Shown here piece by piece: positions 46,601 to 59,126 of a stretch of 64,000 nt of DNA. Source of the stretch: Rhizoctonia solani (lineage: Eukaryota > Basidiomycota > Agaricomycetes > Cantharellales > Ceratobasidiaceae); assembly GCF_016906535.1 (NCBI RefSeq), contig NC_057373.1, forward strand, positions 248,001 through 312,000, in the 5' to 3' direction. A program made the translations under genes and the position numbers. Every line of letters starts with the position of its first letter. The first letter of the stretch is position 1. The notes beneath the pieces are model-generated. The model made no database searches and was not told the origin of the DNA. It worked only from the letters and a program-made list of their open reading frames with translations.

Positions 46601-49238
46601 ACCAATCATACGGTATTAAAAGATACGCATATATGTGCTATATCTCTGTTCCGAACTGCGTATTTAGTAGGCGTTCGGCTCTTACGGGATTACCCTCCTT
46701 CCAGGCAACCCCAAACCACATGTTCCACATTGATCATGATATTCTCCAACGGCACACGCTGAGACACTGTTTAATGTCCCATTTATTCCACGCTCTCGGA
46801 CTTGCTATCACATATAACCCAGCTATCCCCGTAAATAATTAGTTGAAAGTTTTGTATAACAATAATCATTGTTTTAGAGGGGACTTCCAAGTGAAAAGCG
46901 CCCACCATGTATCCCATATAAGAGTATCTGGTCTTCCGCTCGAGCGTCTGGGGGGCTCACGAAAGCCCTGGCTCCCAGACCTAAATGTGAGCCTGGGTTA
47001 TGAAATTGACTATCGAATATTGGACCTTGCAAGGGTTCTTAATTAACCCAAAGCTTCCACTACGCTTGTAATCCAAGATTTCCGGGTCACACAGCTACTA
47101 CAATGCGTGCTGCATTACGTTGATATTTCTAGATGTGCATTTGTGGGTAAGTATGAGATGATGCGCCGTTGCCGGTGCTCCATGATATGACCAGCCGCAG
47201 AACTTGGTGAGTCACAATGACGGACACCTATCTCGGTTAAACCTGTTGGTTCATTGTATTATTCTTGGTGGGACACACATATACACACACGCTTAACTCC
47301 TCGGTGTTTGGGAAATATGGTGCTTACTCAAATGAACAAGCGCCTGGTGCGCGTGAGCCGAATTAGTACATCACATGGCAATAGCAGGGGGCGTCTTGGC
47401 AATAGGCGAATTCATGGTATGCACTCCGTAATACCAGCAGTGTGTGCTCCATTGCGCGATGGAACAAATTCCAGTGAAGCCTCCACAAGCACGACAGGTG
47501 AATCATAGAACCTCATGGCAATCTCCGTCCCCTCGTACAAACACGTGTTTTTTGATAAATGCAACGAACTTTAAAGCCAAGTTCCGTTGAGTATTTCTGA
47601 TAGACAAGAGGCCGATATGCGAGATATGTGATGTTGATAGGGATCCCGACTAGTGGAGCGTGGATGTATTATCAGGGAGCCGAGCTCTCGCACGTGATCG
47701 CTTATGGTCTTTGCCCGAATGTGGCCCGAATCTTCAGGTACTGCGATCAATTGAATAGAGACAACTGTGATAATCATGAAATTGGACGTGACGCTTGATT
47801 CGATAGGCTTCTATATGGTAAATTTGCAAAACCTGGGCACGAATACACCTAGGTTTGTAAATTCTGGCTTTATCACTCTCCGCCATCTTCCATGACTCCT
47901 TGCTCCTTGGGTCCGTGACCTTTACCCGGCGTTATTACTCCGAGCGCTGTAAGGTGATCGCAACGTGGGTGTCCGGAGGCCGAACTTGCATTGCGATTCT
48001 TTTGAGGAAACAAGTATATTCATCGTAGTGTACCCATAGAGAATGTGAGGTGAGCACCATGCTCTCGGATCTGCTATCCAAAGAATAGGAACAAAGTGCC
48101 ATATGTAATCCAGTGCATGCAATTCTCAAGCCCTTTCAACTGAAGCAGCTCAACTGGATATATCCATGTGCATAGGAGCGTACACACTGGGACTCAATCC
48201 GCACAAATATTAGCTTTTGTCTTTGCGCAATAAGGATGGAACTCGTTGAGAACGAGCCCGCGAACGATCAAAATTGCTAATATATAAGAGAGACCTCCTT
48301 GTCCAGTAGAACGGAATAAACACATGATCCGAACGGTAACTCATAATTCATGTTCAAAGCACTTTGCTGGCTCATGACCGGATAAAAGTGTTATTGTTTG
48401 GTTGGATAATCCTGGTCTAGGATTGGGAAGTCCCTAAATGTGTATATTGGGCGCAGGGGCTAAAACTGCATAGTAGCTGGCTATGCTGCTCGGTTCGATA
48501 TGTAGCTGTTATGTAGTCGCGGGCCTTGAGATGAGCAGCTCAAGTAGAGGGTGGACAGCCACCTTTTTTGGAGTTGGTCTATGATTTGGTATATCAATCA
48601 TATCAGGGATATAGTGTAAGGGTTAGGTGGGCAAATATTCGTAGCTCAAGTATACCTGTAATGAACCCAGTCAAATTTAACGTCAGATTCACATAGCCAC
48701 AGAATTGAATTGAGCGGACCGAGTGATTCACGTGACATGGGATTGTCAAGACAAAAGAGGCTAACCTCGGTCTGATCTTGACCTTGATCTGGCTATGCAG
48801 ACGGGCAGAGCGCTATCAATCAATTTCGTGACGCTACTGTAGCGTTATGACTCTCTCCGTGATGTATCCTCCGGCCTGGGTCATGAAGTAATTGTGACTT
48901 CTCCATCCGCCGAGCTATCTAACGAATGCTGCGACAATATCATCTCGCTTAGCTCCAGTCTGGTGGGGAAATAAGGGGGTGTACTACAATAAATACTATG
49001 ATCATATACAGCGATCGGCAGAGAGGGTCTGATTCGATCGGCGAAGTCTGTGTGTGGATTCAACGATGAACCTGCTCCGCCCGGCCGAAGAACAGGCGAT
49101 GTAATCACCGTTCACTCACAGCCCGAGTCTAACATCGCCCAAGGCTCACCTCTATTCCACTTGCAATATGCTTTCTCATATCACGCTGTTATAAAATAGG
49201 TCGATTCGAGTTCACTTCACTCAACCCCTCACCCAGCA
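40609..49238. other. 8.6 kb spacer between the inverted decarboxylase copies, no recognised gene
   Basis: Only short frames on both strands; the longest I examined (for example 41462-41773, 42527-42832 and 43538-43936, all minus) carry no motif I recognise. A TATATA at 40850-40855 lies 240 nt upstream of the copy 1 ATG, and TATAAAAT at 49190-49197 lies 49 nt upstream of the copy 2 ATG. The two upstream regions do not look alike, so the inverted similarity is confined to the genes. Old decayed repeats may be present but I could not identify any. Confidence 0.5.
49190..49197 (+). promoter_or_regulatory. TATA box of decarboxylase copy 2
   Basis: TATAAAAT, 49 nt upstream of the ATG at 49239, followed by a pyrimidine-rich stretch. 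Confidence 0.5.
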
Positions 49239-52200
49239 ATGCTACAGTTACCTCTCAAACTACTGGATCTTTCTCTTTCTCGGGGTCAGCAGCCTCTACC
49301 GACTGTCCGAGCCCCGTCAGCGAGGTCTTTTTCTGGGTTCAGCGTCGAATCTGACGTATCGAGCTCCACACCTCCACTACTTCTATTTCGATGCTTCCAG
49401 CACTCGACATGACCGTCTCGGTGCTTGGTTCCTTGGACCCAAGGCTGAAAATATTGGTTTTCTTAAACAATTCTTGAACTCCGTTGCAGACCAAACTGAG
49501 CATGCTCGCTTGGCGTACCAACCTGAAGACCCAGTGAGTTTAGAAGCAAGCTTATTGTGAACGTATCGACTAATCTAATCGTGTAGAAATTTATCGGCAA
49601 AGAAATGCAAGCTTCGGCTGTGTTTCAAAAGGAAATGTCTGAGCTCGACGTCGCACTGAAGGAACTAGTGGGCGCACTGTCCGAGCACTCGATCCCATTT
49701 TGGTCACCTCGGTACAATGCACACATGAACGGAGATACGTCCCTTCCCGGATTACTGGGCTATCTTGCAGCCGCCCTATTCGTAAGTTGCCCAGCCACCT
49801 CGTCTTGGCATAAGTAACTAACCGCCCGGCAGAATCCGAACAACGTTTGCACCGAATCCAGTCCGCTCACAGCGTAATTGAGCGTGATGTTGGGCTACAG
49901 CTATGCCAGATGTGGGCTACAACATTTCGAATACCGAAAGCTCCAAGCCTTGGGGGCACATTTTGTGGTGGCTCTGTGGCCAACCTCGAATCAATGTGGT
50001 ATGGAGCTTCTAATTTGAAAATGAATGTCCACTCACTCTTCGTGACCAGGGCGGCACGCAATATGAAATTCTACCACTTTCACTCGCATGCGCCATGGAG
50101 CCTGGTGCACCGCTTGACTTCATTCGCAATGAGTTCGAGATCGAACTCAGCACAGGGGAGATTAAGTTGTTGAGCCGGCTACTGCTTGGGAATTGATGAA
50201 CCTGAAGCCGAGACAGTATTTGATATTCCAGAGAGGTTACAGAGCGAATACGCCATCTCAGCTGGAGCATTGAGCACTGCTCTGAATCCGTACGTCAAAC
50301 AAATCGGTCCAAGTCGAGAGATTTACTCATAATGAGAATGCAGATATTTGATCCAAACTTGCGGCAAGGACGTACTTGAGAAGAAGTTCGGCATAAAGCC
50401 CAGCAAATATTTTGTCGGAACAACAAAAACATTACTCTTGGCCAAAGGGTGCAGGTGAGTAATATGATATCCTCTATGATTCTCAGCGTCTAATTTCCCT
50501 TAGCTGTGACCGGTATCGGCTCTGAGCACATCATTGACGTTCCGGTCGACATCGACGCACGCATGTCTATCCCAAGCTCGACGAGCAGCTCCACCAGTGC
50601 CTCATCACCCGCACCCCAGTATACGCCGTCGTCGCCATCATGGGCTCCACCGAGCACGGCGCAGTCGACCCCATCAAAGGCGTAGTCCAGCTCAGGTCCA
50701 AGTACCAGGCCCTCGGTCTCTCCTTTGCCGTCCACGCAGACGCAGCATGGGGAGGGTACTATGCCTCGTTCCTTCACGAGCCCGACGTCCCTCAGCAACG
50801 GATCGATTGTGCCCGAGCAAGCTCTCAGCGACTACACCCGGTCTCAGCTCGAGTATGCGGTTCGCCGACTCGATCACCATCGACCCGCACAAGTCTGGCT
50901 ACATCCCGTACCCGGCCGGTGGCCTGTGCTACCGGGACGGGCGGATGCGGTACCTTGTGACGTGGACGAACCCGAACGTGTACAAGGACTCGGACGGGAC
51001 GGAGAGCATGGGAGTGTACGGGATCGAAGGAAGCAAGCCGGGTGCGAGCGCTGTGGGTGCGTGGCTGTCGCATCGGATGATCGGACTGCAAGCACGGGTA
51101 CGGGTCGCTGCTTGGAGAGTCGCTGTTCAGCTGCACCAAGGTGAGATAATGTGGACTGGTGAGCGCGCATATACTCATTTGTATGGCAGATCTACACGCA
51201 CTGGGCGACGATGGACCATGGACGACTCGTCGCTGATCGTGTGCCGCTCAAGGCGATCCCTGCTGAGCGCCAGCAGCTGGGACAGGACGCGATCCGGAAG
51301 CAGCGAGAGTACATCCGGACACGATCGTGAACCGACCGAACGAGGAGCTGGTGCAAGACGCCAAGGCGATGTCGCTGCTGCACGAGATGGTGTCGGACCT
51401 GCGATCAACGCGTTCGCATGCAACTTCCGGCTTCCGAACGGCGAGGTGAACTCGGACGTGGTGGAGGCGAACTACCTGAACACTCGGATCTACGAGCGAC
51501 TGAGCGTGACGAAGGTGGAAACAACATATACGACAAGCCGCTGTTCATCCAGTCGAGCCAGATGGACCAGAAGACGTACGGGGTGTGCGCGGAGGTGTTC
51601 AAGTCGCGGCTGGGAGTGGTCGGGAGCAGGACCTGGACATACTTGTGAACGTGATGAGTCCGTTCCCGACTGTGGCGAACTTTACGAAGAGCGTGACGGA
51701 TGCGTTCAAGCGGATCGCGCACGAGGAGATCAAGGTGAGCGGCGTGGGCGGGTGTCCTGGGAGAGAAGCAACGTGAAGATTAGACGTGCATTCAGGAACA
51801 CTGTGACTGCAGCAGACTACAAGTTTGTTGTGCAAGGGACTGACAAGATGTACCTGACGATGCTGCCGATGTTTAACCATGCGAACTACCGGCATCAGCT
51901 GATGTGTCGTGCGATGTGCCGTTGGATGTGATGGAGAGGTACCGGGAAGCGAAGGCTGAAGACCCGTCTGCAGTGTTCATGCTTTCGACAGCCTCTCCCG
52001 TGGAGTTGACGAGTATCTTGGCTGGTTCGTTCAAGGGAGTACTGCAGAAACGCTTGGCAGCTGGAATAGAGCTTACGTTAGTTCGTTTCAACTATCAATT
52101 CGACATTTATTAATTTATAAGACAGGTTCAGCTCGACCTTCGAGGTTTCAAACATCCAGGTGGTCAAGACAAGCGACTGGATTCCAAGTATCTCGACCTC

Positions 52201-53159
52201 TCCTACTCCGACGAGATGTACTTCTATCTTACGGTACCCCCACTCAGCAGCATATCGAGCATATTCTCGTCGCGTCGAACGTGCAACTGACTTCGGACCA
52301 GGTGTCGCTTGACCTGACCGAAGGTCGATCTCGGAAGACGACCTCGCTCGTGGTGTGATTGTACGCAGGATCGCCTTCGCGAGAGTGTGGTTCTTCCAGT
52401 CCTTCCCCCTCACACCCCGCATTCTTTACCCTGACTCTCAGCAAAAAATCACCGTGTTCAGAGACCCACATGCCCCAGGAAATACGGACCAGGACTTACC
52501 CAGGCACGCTTCCACCTCGCCAATCGCAAGCGGGAAAATTCGCTTCGGGACAATGGTGCACACAGATTCTGTGGACCTGAATGCAAACCCATTGCCAAAA
52601 GGTGTCGAGAGACCAAAGAGCAGGGATGTGAGCAAAATGACACTCACCTCGCTCGTGGTGTGATTGTACGCATGGATCGCCTTCGCGAGAGTGTGGTTCT
52701 TCCAGTCCTTCCCCCTCACACCCCCGCATTCTTTACCCCTGACTCTCAGCAAAAAATCACCGTGTTCAGAGACCCCATGCCCCAGGGAAATACGGACCAG
52801 GACTTACCCAGGCATACGCTTCCACCTCGCCAATCGCAAGCGGGAAAATTCGCTTCGGGACAATGGTGCACACAGATTCTGTGGACCTGAATGCAAACCC
52901 ATTGCCAAAAGGTGTCGAGAGACCAAAGAGCAGGGATGTGAGCAAAATGACACTCGCCGAACGACTCGATGCTGCTCGTGCCAGCATGGCTCCTCTCGAG
53001 CCCTCTGCCGAGAAGAGGGCCAGAATACCAAAGCGACGAGTCGTTGAGCTCGAATCTAGCACTCTCAAACCCGGTTACAAGGTTGGTTCGAGCCTAGCGA
53101 TGTTTATGATTGTGACCCTCTTTGTGCTGGCCGCCTTCACACTTTGCCGCCGGTTCTAG
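49239..53159 (+). pseudogene. PLP-dependent amino acid decarboxylase, copy 2, frame-disrupted
   Basis: Colinear with copy 1 over its whole length, in inverted orientation. Start MLQLPLKLLDLSLSRGQ; intact stretches include the exon 49605-49817 (SALSEHSIPFWSPRYN-type), DSITIDPHKSGYIPYPAGG with the PLP Lys, and the C-terminal exon ending SSLAMFMIVTLFVLAAFTL with the stop at 53157-53159. Between them the frame is broken by many 1-2 nt indels, mostly deletions. Examples: one C lost in TATCCCAAG at 50570; two bases lost in CTCGAGTATGCGG at 50855; CA lost near 51090; one G lost in ATCGTGTGCC at 51238; one base lost at GACCTGCGATC near 51400. I found no substitution nonsense codon. A 305 bp tandem duplication lies at 52341-52955. 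Either a young pseudogene or an intact gene damaged by sequencing or assembly error; I lean to the latter. Confidence 0.75.
52341..52955 (+). repeat. 305 bp tandem duplication inside decarboxylase copy 2
   Basis: Unit 1 at 52341-52645 and unit 2 at 52646-52955 both start ACCTCGCTCGTGGTGTGATT and end in CACTC. They differ by single-base length changes (AGGAT/ATGGAT, ACCCTG/ACCCCTG, CAGGAAA/CAGGGAAA, GGCACGC/GGCATACGC, CCCACATG/CCCCATG) and essentially nothing else. Copy 1 has this segment once. Confidence 0.9.
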
Positions 53160-54779
53160 ACGTCTCGTTCTTTATTTATTATTTGATTATGTTGAGTTTT
53201 TGTACCATACCTCTCCCTTCTAGCATGTTACCCCTATGTAGTGACTCTCGATTTGGACTTGTAGATGTTCAACCTCTCTACACCTGTCTTTCCTATGTTT
53301 TTTTACATGCTGTTTTATGACTTGGATTGAATATTCTCATCTTTTGGACTGGCTATATCCCTTCTGTCATGTTACGTAGACTGGCTTGGGTTACTGTATT
53401 TAGACGCGAAAACCTTTACGATTTTCCTTCATTGAATTGGTGCGATGATGCCACACGGCTCCGCCAAACACCCGCTGAAACACCGGACATACAAATTTAT
53501 CTACAACTAAATCTTGTTTTTACAACTGTTCTTATAGGGACAGGACATGATCTGAGACTTTAAAGTCATAATACAACAGACCGAACTTGAGCAAAAAGTT
53601 GTCATGATGTGCTGCCTCATTGTCTCTCGTTCCACAAAGTCGTTTTGATCAGTATTATCAATGGCTGCGGGAGCTACTTGCGCGCAAGTCAAATTGCTCC
53701 GCACCACTTCAAGCAAAGGGTGATACAAGGTGAATGCCCAGGAGCATTAGTGGCCCGCATGCGTATCATTAGACATAGAGGTTTAATTTTAATTGGAGCC
53801 ATTACAGTTCAACCTTATTAGATCTTGGCCGAAACCTAGTAAATAGCCAATAATATGTACCAGGGGACAAAAGCAGAAAAAAAATACATAAGAGCGTGTA
53901 TACGTTTACTAGGTCGGCCAGTACGAATGCCCCCTGGTGTTTCCTTTTGTCACGTGATCGTCTGGGCTAGCTGCTGTGGGTTGTTGTCTCCCAGCCCCAT
54001 CAGTCGCTCAACAACGTCCAGCTACCCGAGCTCTCGCGTCACACAATCTTTAGCGACTCTCCTTGAGAGACCCCAATCCGCACGGGCGGAGCCTAGGAGG
54101 GGTTCCCTTGCCTTCGACGTCTTCGCCCCACTTTTGTAGTTTGTGTAGTTCATTGTAATATTGTTTACGTTCATATGGAGCATTCCTTCGCAAGTGGTAC
54201 GGAGGCTTGGTGACTATAACATATGATGTTGTGTAAGCTAAGCACCGGTTCTAAACCGGTCTTATTCCTGAGTTTGGATATGGCTATCATCTCCGATAAG
54301 GGTCCTCATGCCTGGGAAAGCAATTCGGAAGTACACAAGAAGCTTCTATAGATTGTGGCTTGGATGAACCTTCGAGTAATCCATACTGGCATTATGGAGG
54401 GTTGAATCTATTGAGGAGAATTGTTCCTCAAGATTGAGCGCTGTGGGAACGAACGGGACGCGACTATATGCATAATAAACAGACATATATCGCATTGGCT
54501 ATTATAGACAATAAAATAGAATGATTAGGAGCCCTGGGCCGAAATTTATCAGGATCCAAGGATTATGCACGAGCTGCAAGCAGATACGTGTGCGCGTACA
54601 GAAAAGGAAGAACGAGTCATTGCATGAGTCAATAAACAAGTCACAAGGTGAGTCATCATACAAGCCATGATTTGAGTCATACGATTTCTTATCTGTGCTT
54701 CGTTATCTCGTTCAATAGAACTGTAGTGTAGTAATACTTGTTTGCACCGCTAGTACACAAAGAATTTGAAATTTGTATC
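53160..54779. other. Intergenic stretch, no gene recognised
   Basis: AT-rich sequence following the copy 2 stop. A 94-codon frame at 53855-54139 has no domain features. Confidence 0.5.
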
Positions 54780-55700
54780 ATTCGTATGCTCTCTTCTCAT
54801 CCGTTAACCATTTAGTCGCGTAAAGGCCTACACAATTATATTAAAAACGTCACATAAACAAAAATCCCCCCTGAGTATGTTCTTCTCTACAGAAAGAGAG
54901 AATAGGCTCGTCGCAGTTGCGGGCCCTATGGCTCTGATGATGCTGGTCGCCGCTTGGGAGATTCCGTTCAGGGTCCCAAGGGAATCCTTAGATGGGGCAG
55001 AGCTATTGACATATTGCTATGCAGCCTGTATGTTGCGTGAGGCTCCAGAATAAATCAGAGGTAATTATATCAATGGCTCACTGAATGCCATAACGGCAAG
55101 ACACAAAGTTGCGATCTGACGACCCAAGAGGACCCAAATTGTGTGTCTCATCCCTATCTCGGCAAGTAAATGCATAATAGGCAGTAACAGAATCAAGAAA
55201 ATGTAACAGTATACCCTGTGACATAGATCCTTTTGGTGCCAAAACGTCGATGAACGGGCGCAAAGAAGAAATCTGGAAAAGCCCAGTGACGATTCCTTGA
55301 AGACCCAGAATTACACAAATGAGGACGAAAGGTTGCTCCAACTTAGCCAAGAACAAACGCAGCAACAGCCCAAAATAAGTGATGTCACTAAATGCTAGAA
55401 ACGCATAATTTACGATTGCAATGCAAGTCCGTTTTGTGAGAACCGACCAAACCGATACTGTTCGCCTAGACTGTGGGAGAGCAGCAGACCCGATTCCAGG
55501 CTCAGCTGTATCATTAGTACTATGATTGGTATGTACAACGTGTGTCTGTTTGATCAATCAACCATTTAGTGTTGGGTAGAGAAGCTAATTAAGGGGTACG
55601 AACCTCCTTCAGAAACAGTACTCCGATAATAAGCACACACCCTGCATATATGGCCGCAATAAGGCAAGGCAATAAATATGGGTATTTGGTCTGGCTTGAA
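54780..55700 (-). pseudogene. MFS transporter remnant (copy A)
   Basis: 5' truncated paralogue of MFS copy B. Recognisable pieces in order on the minus strand: KYPYLLPCLIAAIYAGCVLI and VLFLKE (55700-55608); THVVHTNHSTNDTAEPG; VLTKRTCIAIVNYAFLAFSD; a degenerate transmembrane region; and LGTLNGISQAATSIIRAIGP (about 54960). A 2 nt deletion near 55015, an internal shift near 55110 and an early stop near 54840 break the frame. The N-terminal five or so helices and the MFS signature are missing. Dead fragment of a drug/proton-type transporter. Confidence 0.78.
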
Positions 55701-56265
55701 CTTATTGCTACAAGTATGGAGATTCACTCTATCTGTAACGCATTGGTAGCGTACCAGTGCTTCGTCTATTGTGTCTCTGAATGCATCACATGTATTGATC
55801 GTTACCTTGTTCCAAGCCACCCTATTAAAAGAGTCGATATGACCATGTATAGTACCCATATCCTTTTAAGGATCAGGTACCCGAAATTTTATGTATCTAT
55901 TCTAGTCTCGACGAATACAAGTGACTTAAGTCTTGACTATTTACGCGGCTCATTGTCGCACGATAAATTCTTATATACACAGTATATCCCGAGACCAGTG
56001 CCATCACACGGTACGTCATTTTGGCAATATTGTTCATCAAATGATTTATATTGTACACTTAGTAGCTAAATGCACATGAAAAATGAGAGGTTTAAGCAAG
56101 TTCAAAAGCCCAAAACTCAAAGTAATTGAATTTGAACTCTAGCTGTGTGACTAAGAGCGTGTTGCGAACAGCCGCGCTTGAGGATTGTAGATAGTCCAGA
56201 ATTTGAAAGTTTGGACTGTGCCTAACCTCTTTAATATCCATACCAATGTGTCTTGGTAAATAGGA

Positions 56266-58109
56266 TCACTCGTACGCCCTCTTTTCTTCTTTTAGCCATC
56301 GGCTTGCATAAAGTGCTACAAGACACATCACCAATAGTATTGCGTAGATGAGGTTTCCCCCAAGTATATTTTTCTGGACGGAAAGGGAGAATAGGCTTGT
56401 TGCTGTTGCTGGCCCGATGGCTCTAATAATGCTGATTGTGGTTTGGGAGATTCCGTTCAGGGTTCCGAGAGAGTCCTTGGACGGGGCAGAACTATTGACA
56501 TATATTGCCATGCAACCTACAAAGCCCCAAAACTATGAATCAAACTAAACTCAAATAATCCTAAGGTTGACTCACCAAATGTCATAAATGCGGGGCACGA
56601 GATTGCAATATGAAGTCCTAGAAAACCCCAGAGCGCCCATCTTGTCTCTGTTGTTGCGAATATATGCATAATGGGCAACGATGATGAGTAAGATGTAGCA
56701 TAAATATCCAGTCATGAGAATCGATTTGCTACCGAAACGCCGATGGAGAGGGGCAAAGAGGCAGGCTTGAACGGCGCCGGCGGTGATCCCTTGAAGGCCA
56801 AGCACAAGGCCGATGGTGCGGGGACTGAATCCCAATCCGCCGTCCTTTACAGATACAGCAAAATGACTGGCTAATCATTGTACGCAAGTTAAAGATTAAT
56901 AACCAATTTATCAAAACAAAAAGAAAACTCACCAGTAAAGCAAGATAGGTTATGTCGGTAAAGGCCAGGGCCGCATAATTTGCAATCGCAATTCGCGCGC
57001 GTTTGGTGAGAACTGCTCGAACTGGTACCGAGCTTTTTGGTTGTGGAGGGTCATTCGCACACTCAGCTACTTCATTTGGATTGCAACCAGTATGCACTGT
57101 GTGGGTCTACATCTGGTGGCTTAGTAAATATCCGTAGAGCCGAGTAGAGCCGACTTGCCTCCTTCAGGAATAATGCACCGACAACAAACACAGGCCGCAT
57201 AGATCGCAGCGACAAGGCACGGGAGGAAATATGGGTATTTGTGCCAGAAAGGCGTATCGAACATGCTGGGAAGTAGCTTAGCGGGGTGACTTAATGTTCC
57301 TCCTACGAAAGGACCTAAAGTTGAGCCTGCAGACCAGACAATAGGAATGAAAGCAAAGGCTGAAAGCTCCCTGCATAAGTAAGATACAATGGGCGTATAA
57401 ACTGAACAAATTACCCTGGGCCTGATTTGTTTCGTCCGTCAACTCTACCACCATGCTCTTAGCAACACCTGTGTTTCCCTGTATCATTGTCGTCGGATGG
57501 TAAATCTGAATGACTTTTTGATCCAAGAGTTCTACATACATTTAATGCACCTGATATCGCTCTTGAAAAGACTAGTTGCCAGTACCGCTTTGACAAACCG
57601 ACCGAGAATATCGAGACTGCTTGTCCAAAAAGTCCAAACATCAGCACTGGACGACGGCCAATACGGTCTGAAACGCGGCCGTACTGGAGCGTGAACAGGC
57701 TCTCCGTGAGGAAGAATATCGATTCCTAAGCGGAGTTTGGACGGGATCATTTAAAGAGGAGTCTTTCACGTACAATCATTCCCGCATAATACCCAACCTT
57801 GCTCTCGTCTCCGTCTGTAACTCCTGTTTCATTAACGAGTCGTACAATAAACGGACTTCATGACATGATTATTTCTTCTTTTAGTTTGCTCACGAATGTA
57901 ATTACTCACTATATAACGGAATATGCAATCGGCTCAGATAATTGCATCAGAAGCAATATGGCTATTTGTTTCTTTGGCAAAGGCGTTGGTGGCTTGTGTT
58001 CATCATGTGACTGTCGTTCCGTAGAAGTTGAAGCGACCTCTGTTGCTTGAACGGCATCCTCGCCCAGGTTATGCGCAGGCTCCAAAAGTGGTTGCCGCTC
58101 GTCACTCAT
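56266..58109 (-). CDS. MFS transporter (copy B), one apparent frameshift
   Basis: Plasma-membrane major facilitator, drug:H+ antiporter-like. ATG at 58109 (MSDERQPLLEPAHNLGED); a hydrophilic N-terminus; helix 1 LPKKQIAILLLMQLSEPIAY. Next, after an intron, comes PFIVRLVNETGVTDGDESKV, then ESIFFLTESLFTLQYGRVSD with the family signature GRVSDRIGRRPVL. Next GNTGVAKSMVVELTDETNQA, FAFIPIVWSAGSTLGPFVGG, KYPYFLPCLVAAIYAAC, a cytosolic loop, the second helix bundle, and a last exon ending RWLKEEKRAYE with TGA at 56266-56268. Compared with copies A and C, two bases are missing near 57193 (CTGTGTTTG where CTGTGTGTTTG would keep frame), shifting the end of that exon. The following intron starts with GCAAGT (57158), a GC donor. 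Otherwise complete; function hinges on whether the shift is real. Confidence 0.72.
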
Positions 58110-59126
58110 CTCGATAGCCGTATCTGGAAGAGCTTGATAAACGTTTATAAAGGAATTATGTTCCGTAGGTCTGGCGCAGGTGGCTTGCTCAAGTGAAGGA
58201 TGTCTGCAGGTAGAGTTGGCTACAGAGGCCTGTGACAAGAGGAGTCCATCAATACGTTCAGGTTCCAAGTTACTTTCCCCACATCTTTTAGAGCTCCTCA
58301 GTTCAGACAAGCATTACACAAAATGATGGTGTTCTTGATCGCGTGGGATAATGCAATAGGTGACGTCGATTGCATAGCAGCGACGTAACTAGACTTCGTG
58401 TTGCTTCATATCATTCTTTCGGCTCTGGACTCATAATCTCTATTCGGCTATTTTCTTGTACCGAAGGGCTGCTAAGGGCTCGTATAGCCTAGGTGGTGGA
58501 CAGGTAGCCGGAGATGCCATTGACCATAAGCGCACTTAATAGAGCTCCTGCGTCAATCACATTAGCCCATCAAATAGATACTGATAAAGATACTTGGGCT
58601 CTATGCCCTTTTATCAACTCGTTCTCCTCGCTTCGTAACCTGTACGAGGCCAATTCGCCAGAAATAATGTCGTTTTCATCAGATGGACACTTCAATCTGC
58701 GAAAAAACTTTCTCACACCCCAGCGACTTGACACCTATAGGAATCTCATCAATAATGCGGCTCTCAGACTTGAACTTTGATTTACTGAATATTCTTATGA
58801 CCCATTCTGGGACTCAGTCGACCACGCATATACGGAGGGAGATCAACTGAGCTGCGACCTAGAGTTCAATCAATCGGGAATTTCAAGTAGATCGAGCAAG
58901 TGCCAATTGAGCAGGGCGACAAATAATTATCAATAAGTCCCAACAAAAAACGTATGTACAGCACACGACCCAGAACGACAAGAGCAAGATAACTGAGGAT
59001 CCCATTGAAACAGCGAATAATACATAATCAATGAGTGGTACATGCAAGGAACATACATTGTAAATCCCAACTCCAATATACATCCATCGTTTTAAGAATT
59101 CAGATCCACCCCACACATCCTCGCTC
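58110..59126. other. Intergenic stretch between MFS copies B and C
   Basis: Upstream region of copy B and downstream of copy C. An 88-codon plus-strand frame (58514-58780) has no recognisable features. Confidence 0.45.

Noticed and set aside
40609..49238. Inverted repeat arms extending beyond the decarboxylase genes
   Set aside because: The upstream regions of copies 1 and 2 do not match by eye, so the inverted duplication appears limited to the genes.
50534..51931. 465-codon continuous frame in decarboxylase copy 2
   Set aside because: It is a patchwork that drifts between the true frame and other frames because of indels; only some stretches match copy 1, so it is not a real protein.
53855..54139. 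Possible Pol III or short interspersed element
   Set aside because: GC-rich patch with no clear A/B box pair, no poly-A or poly-T tail and no target duplication.
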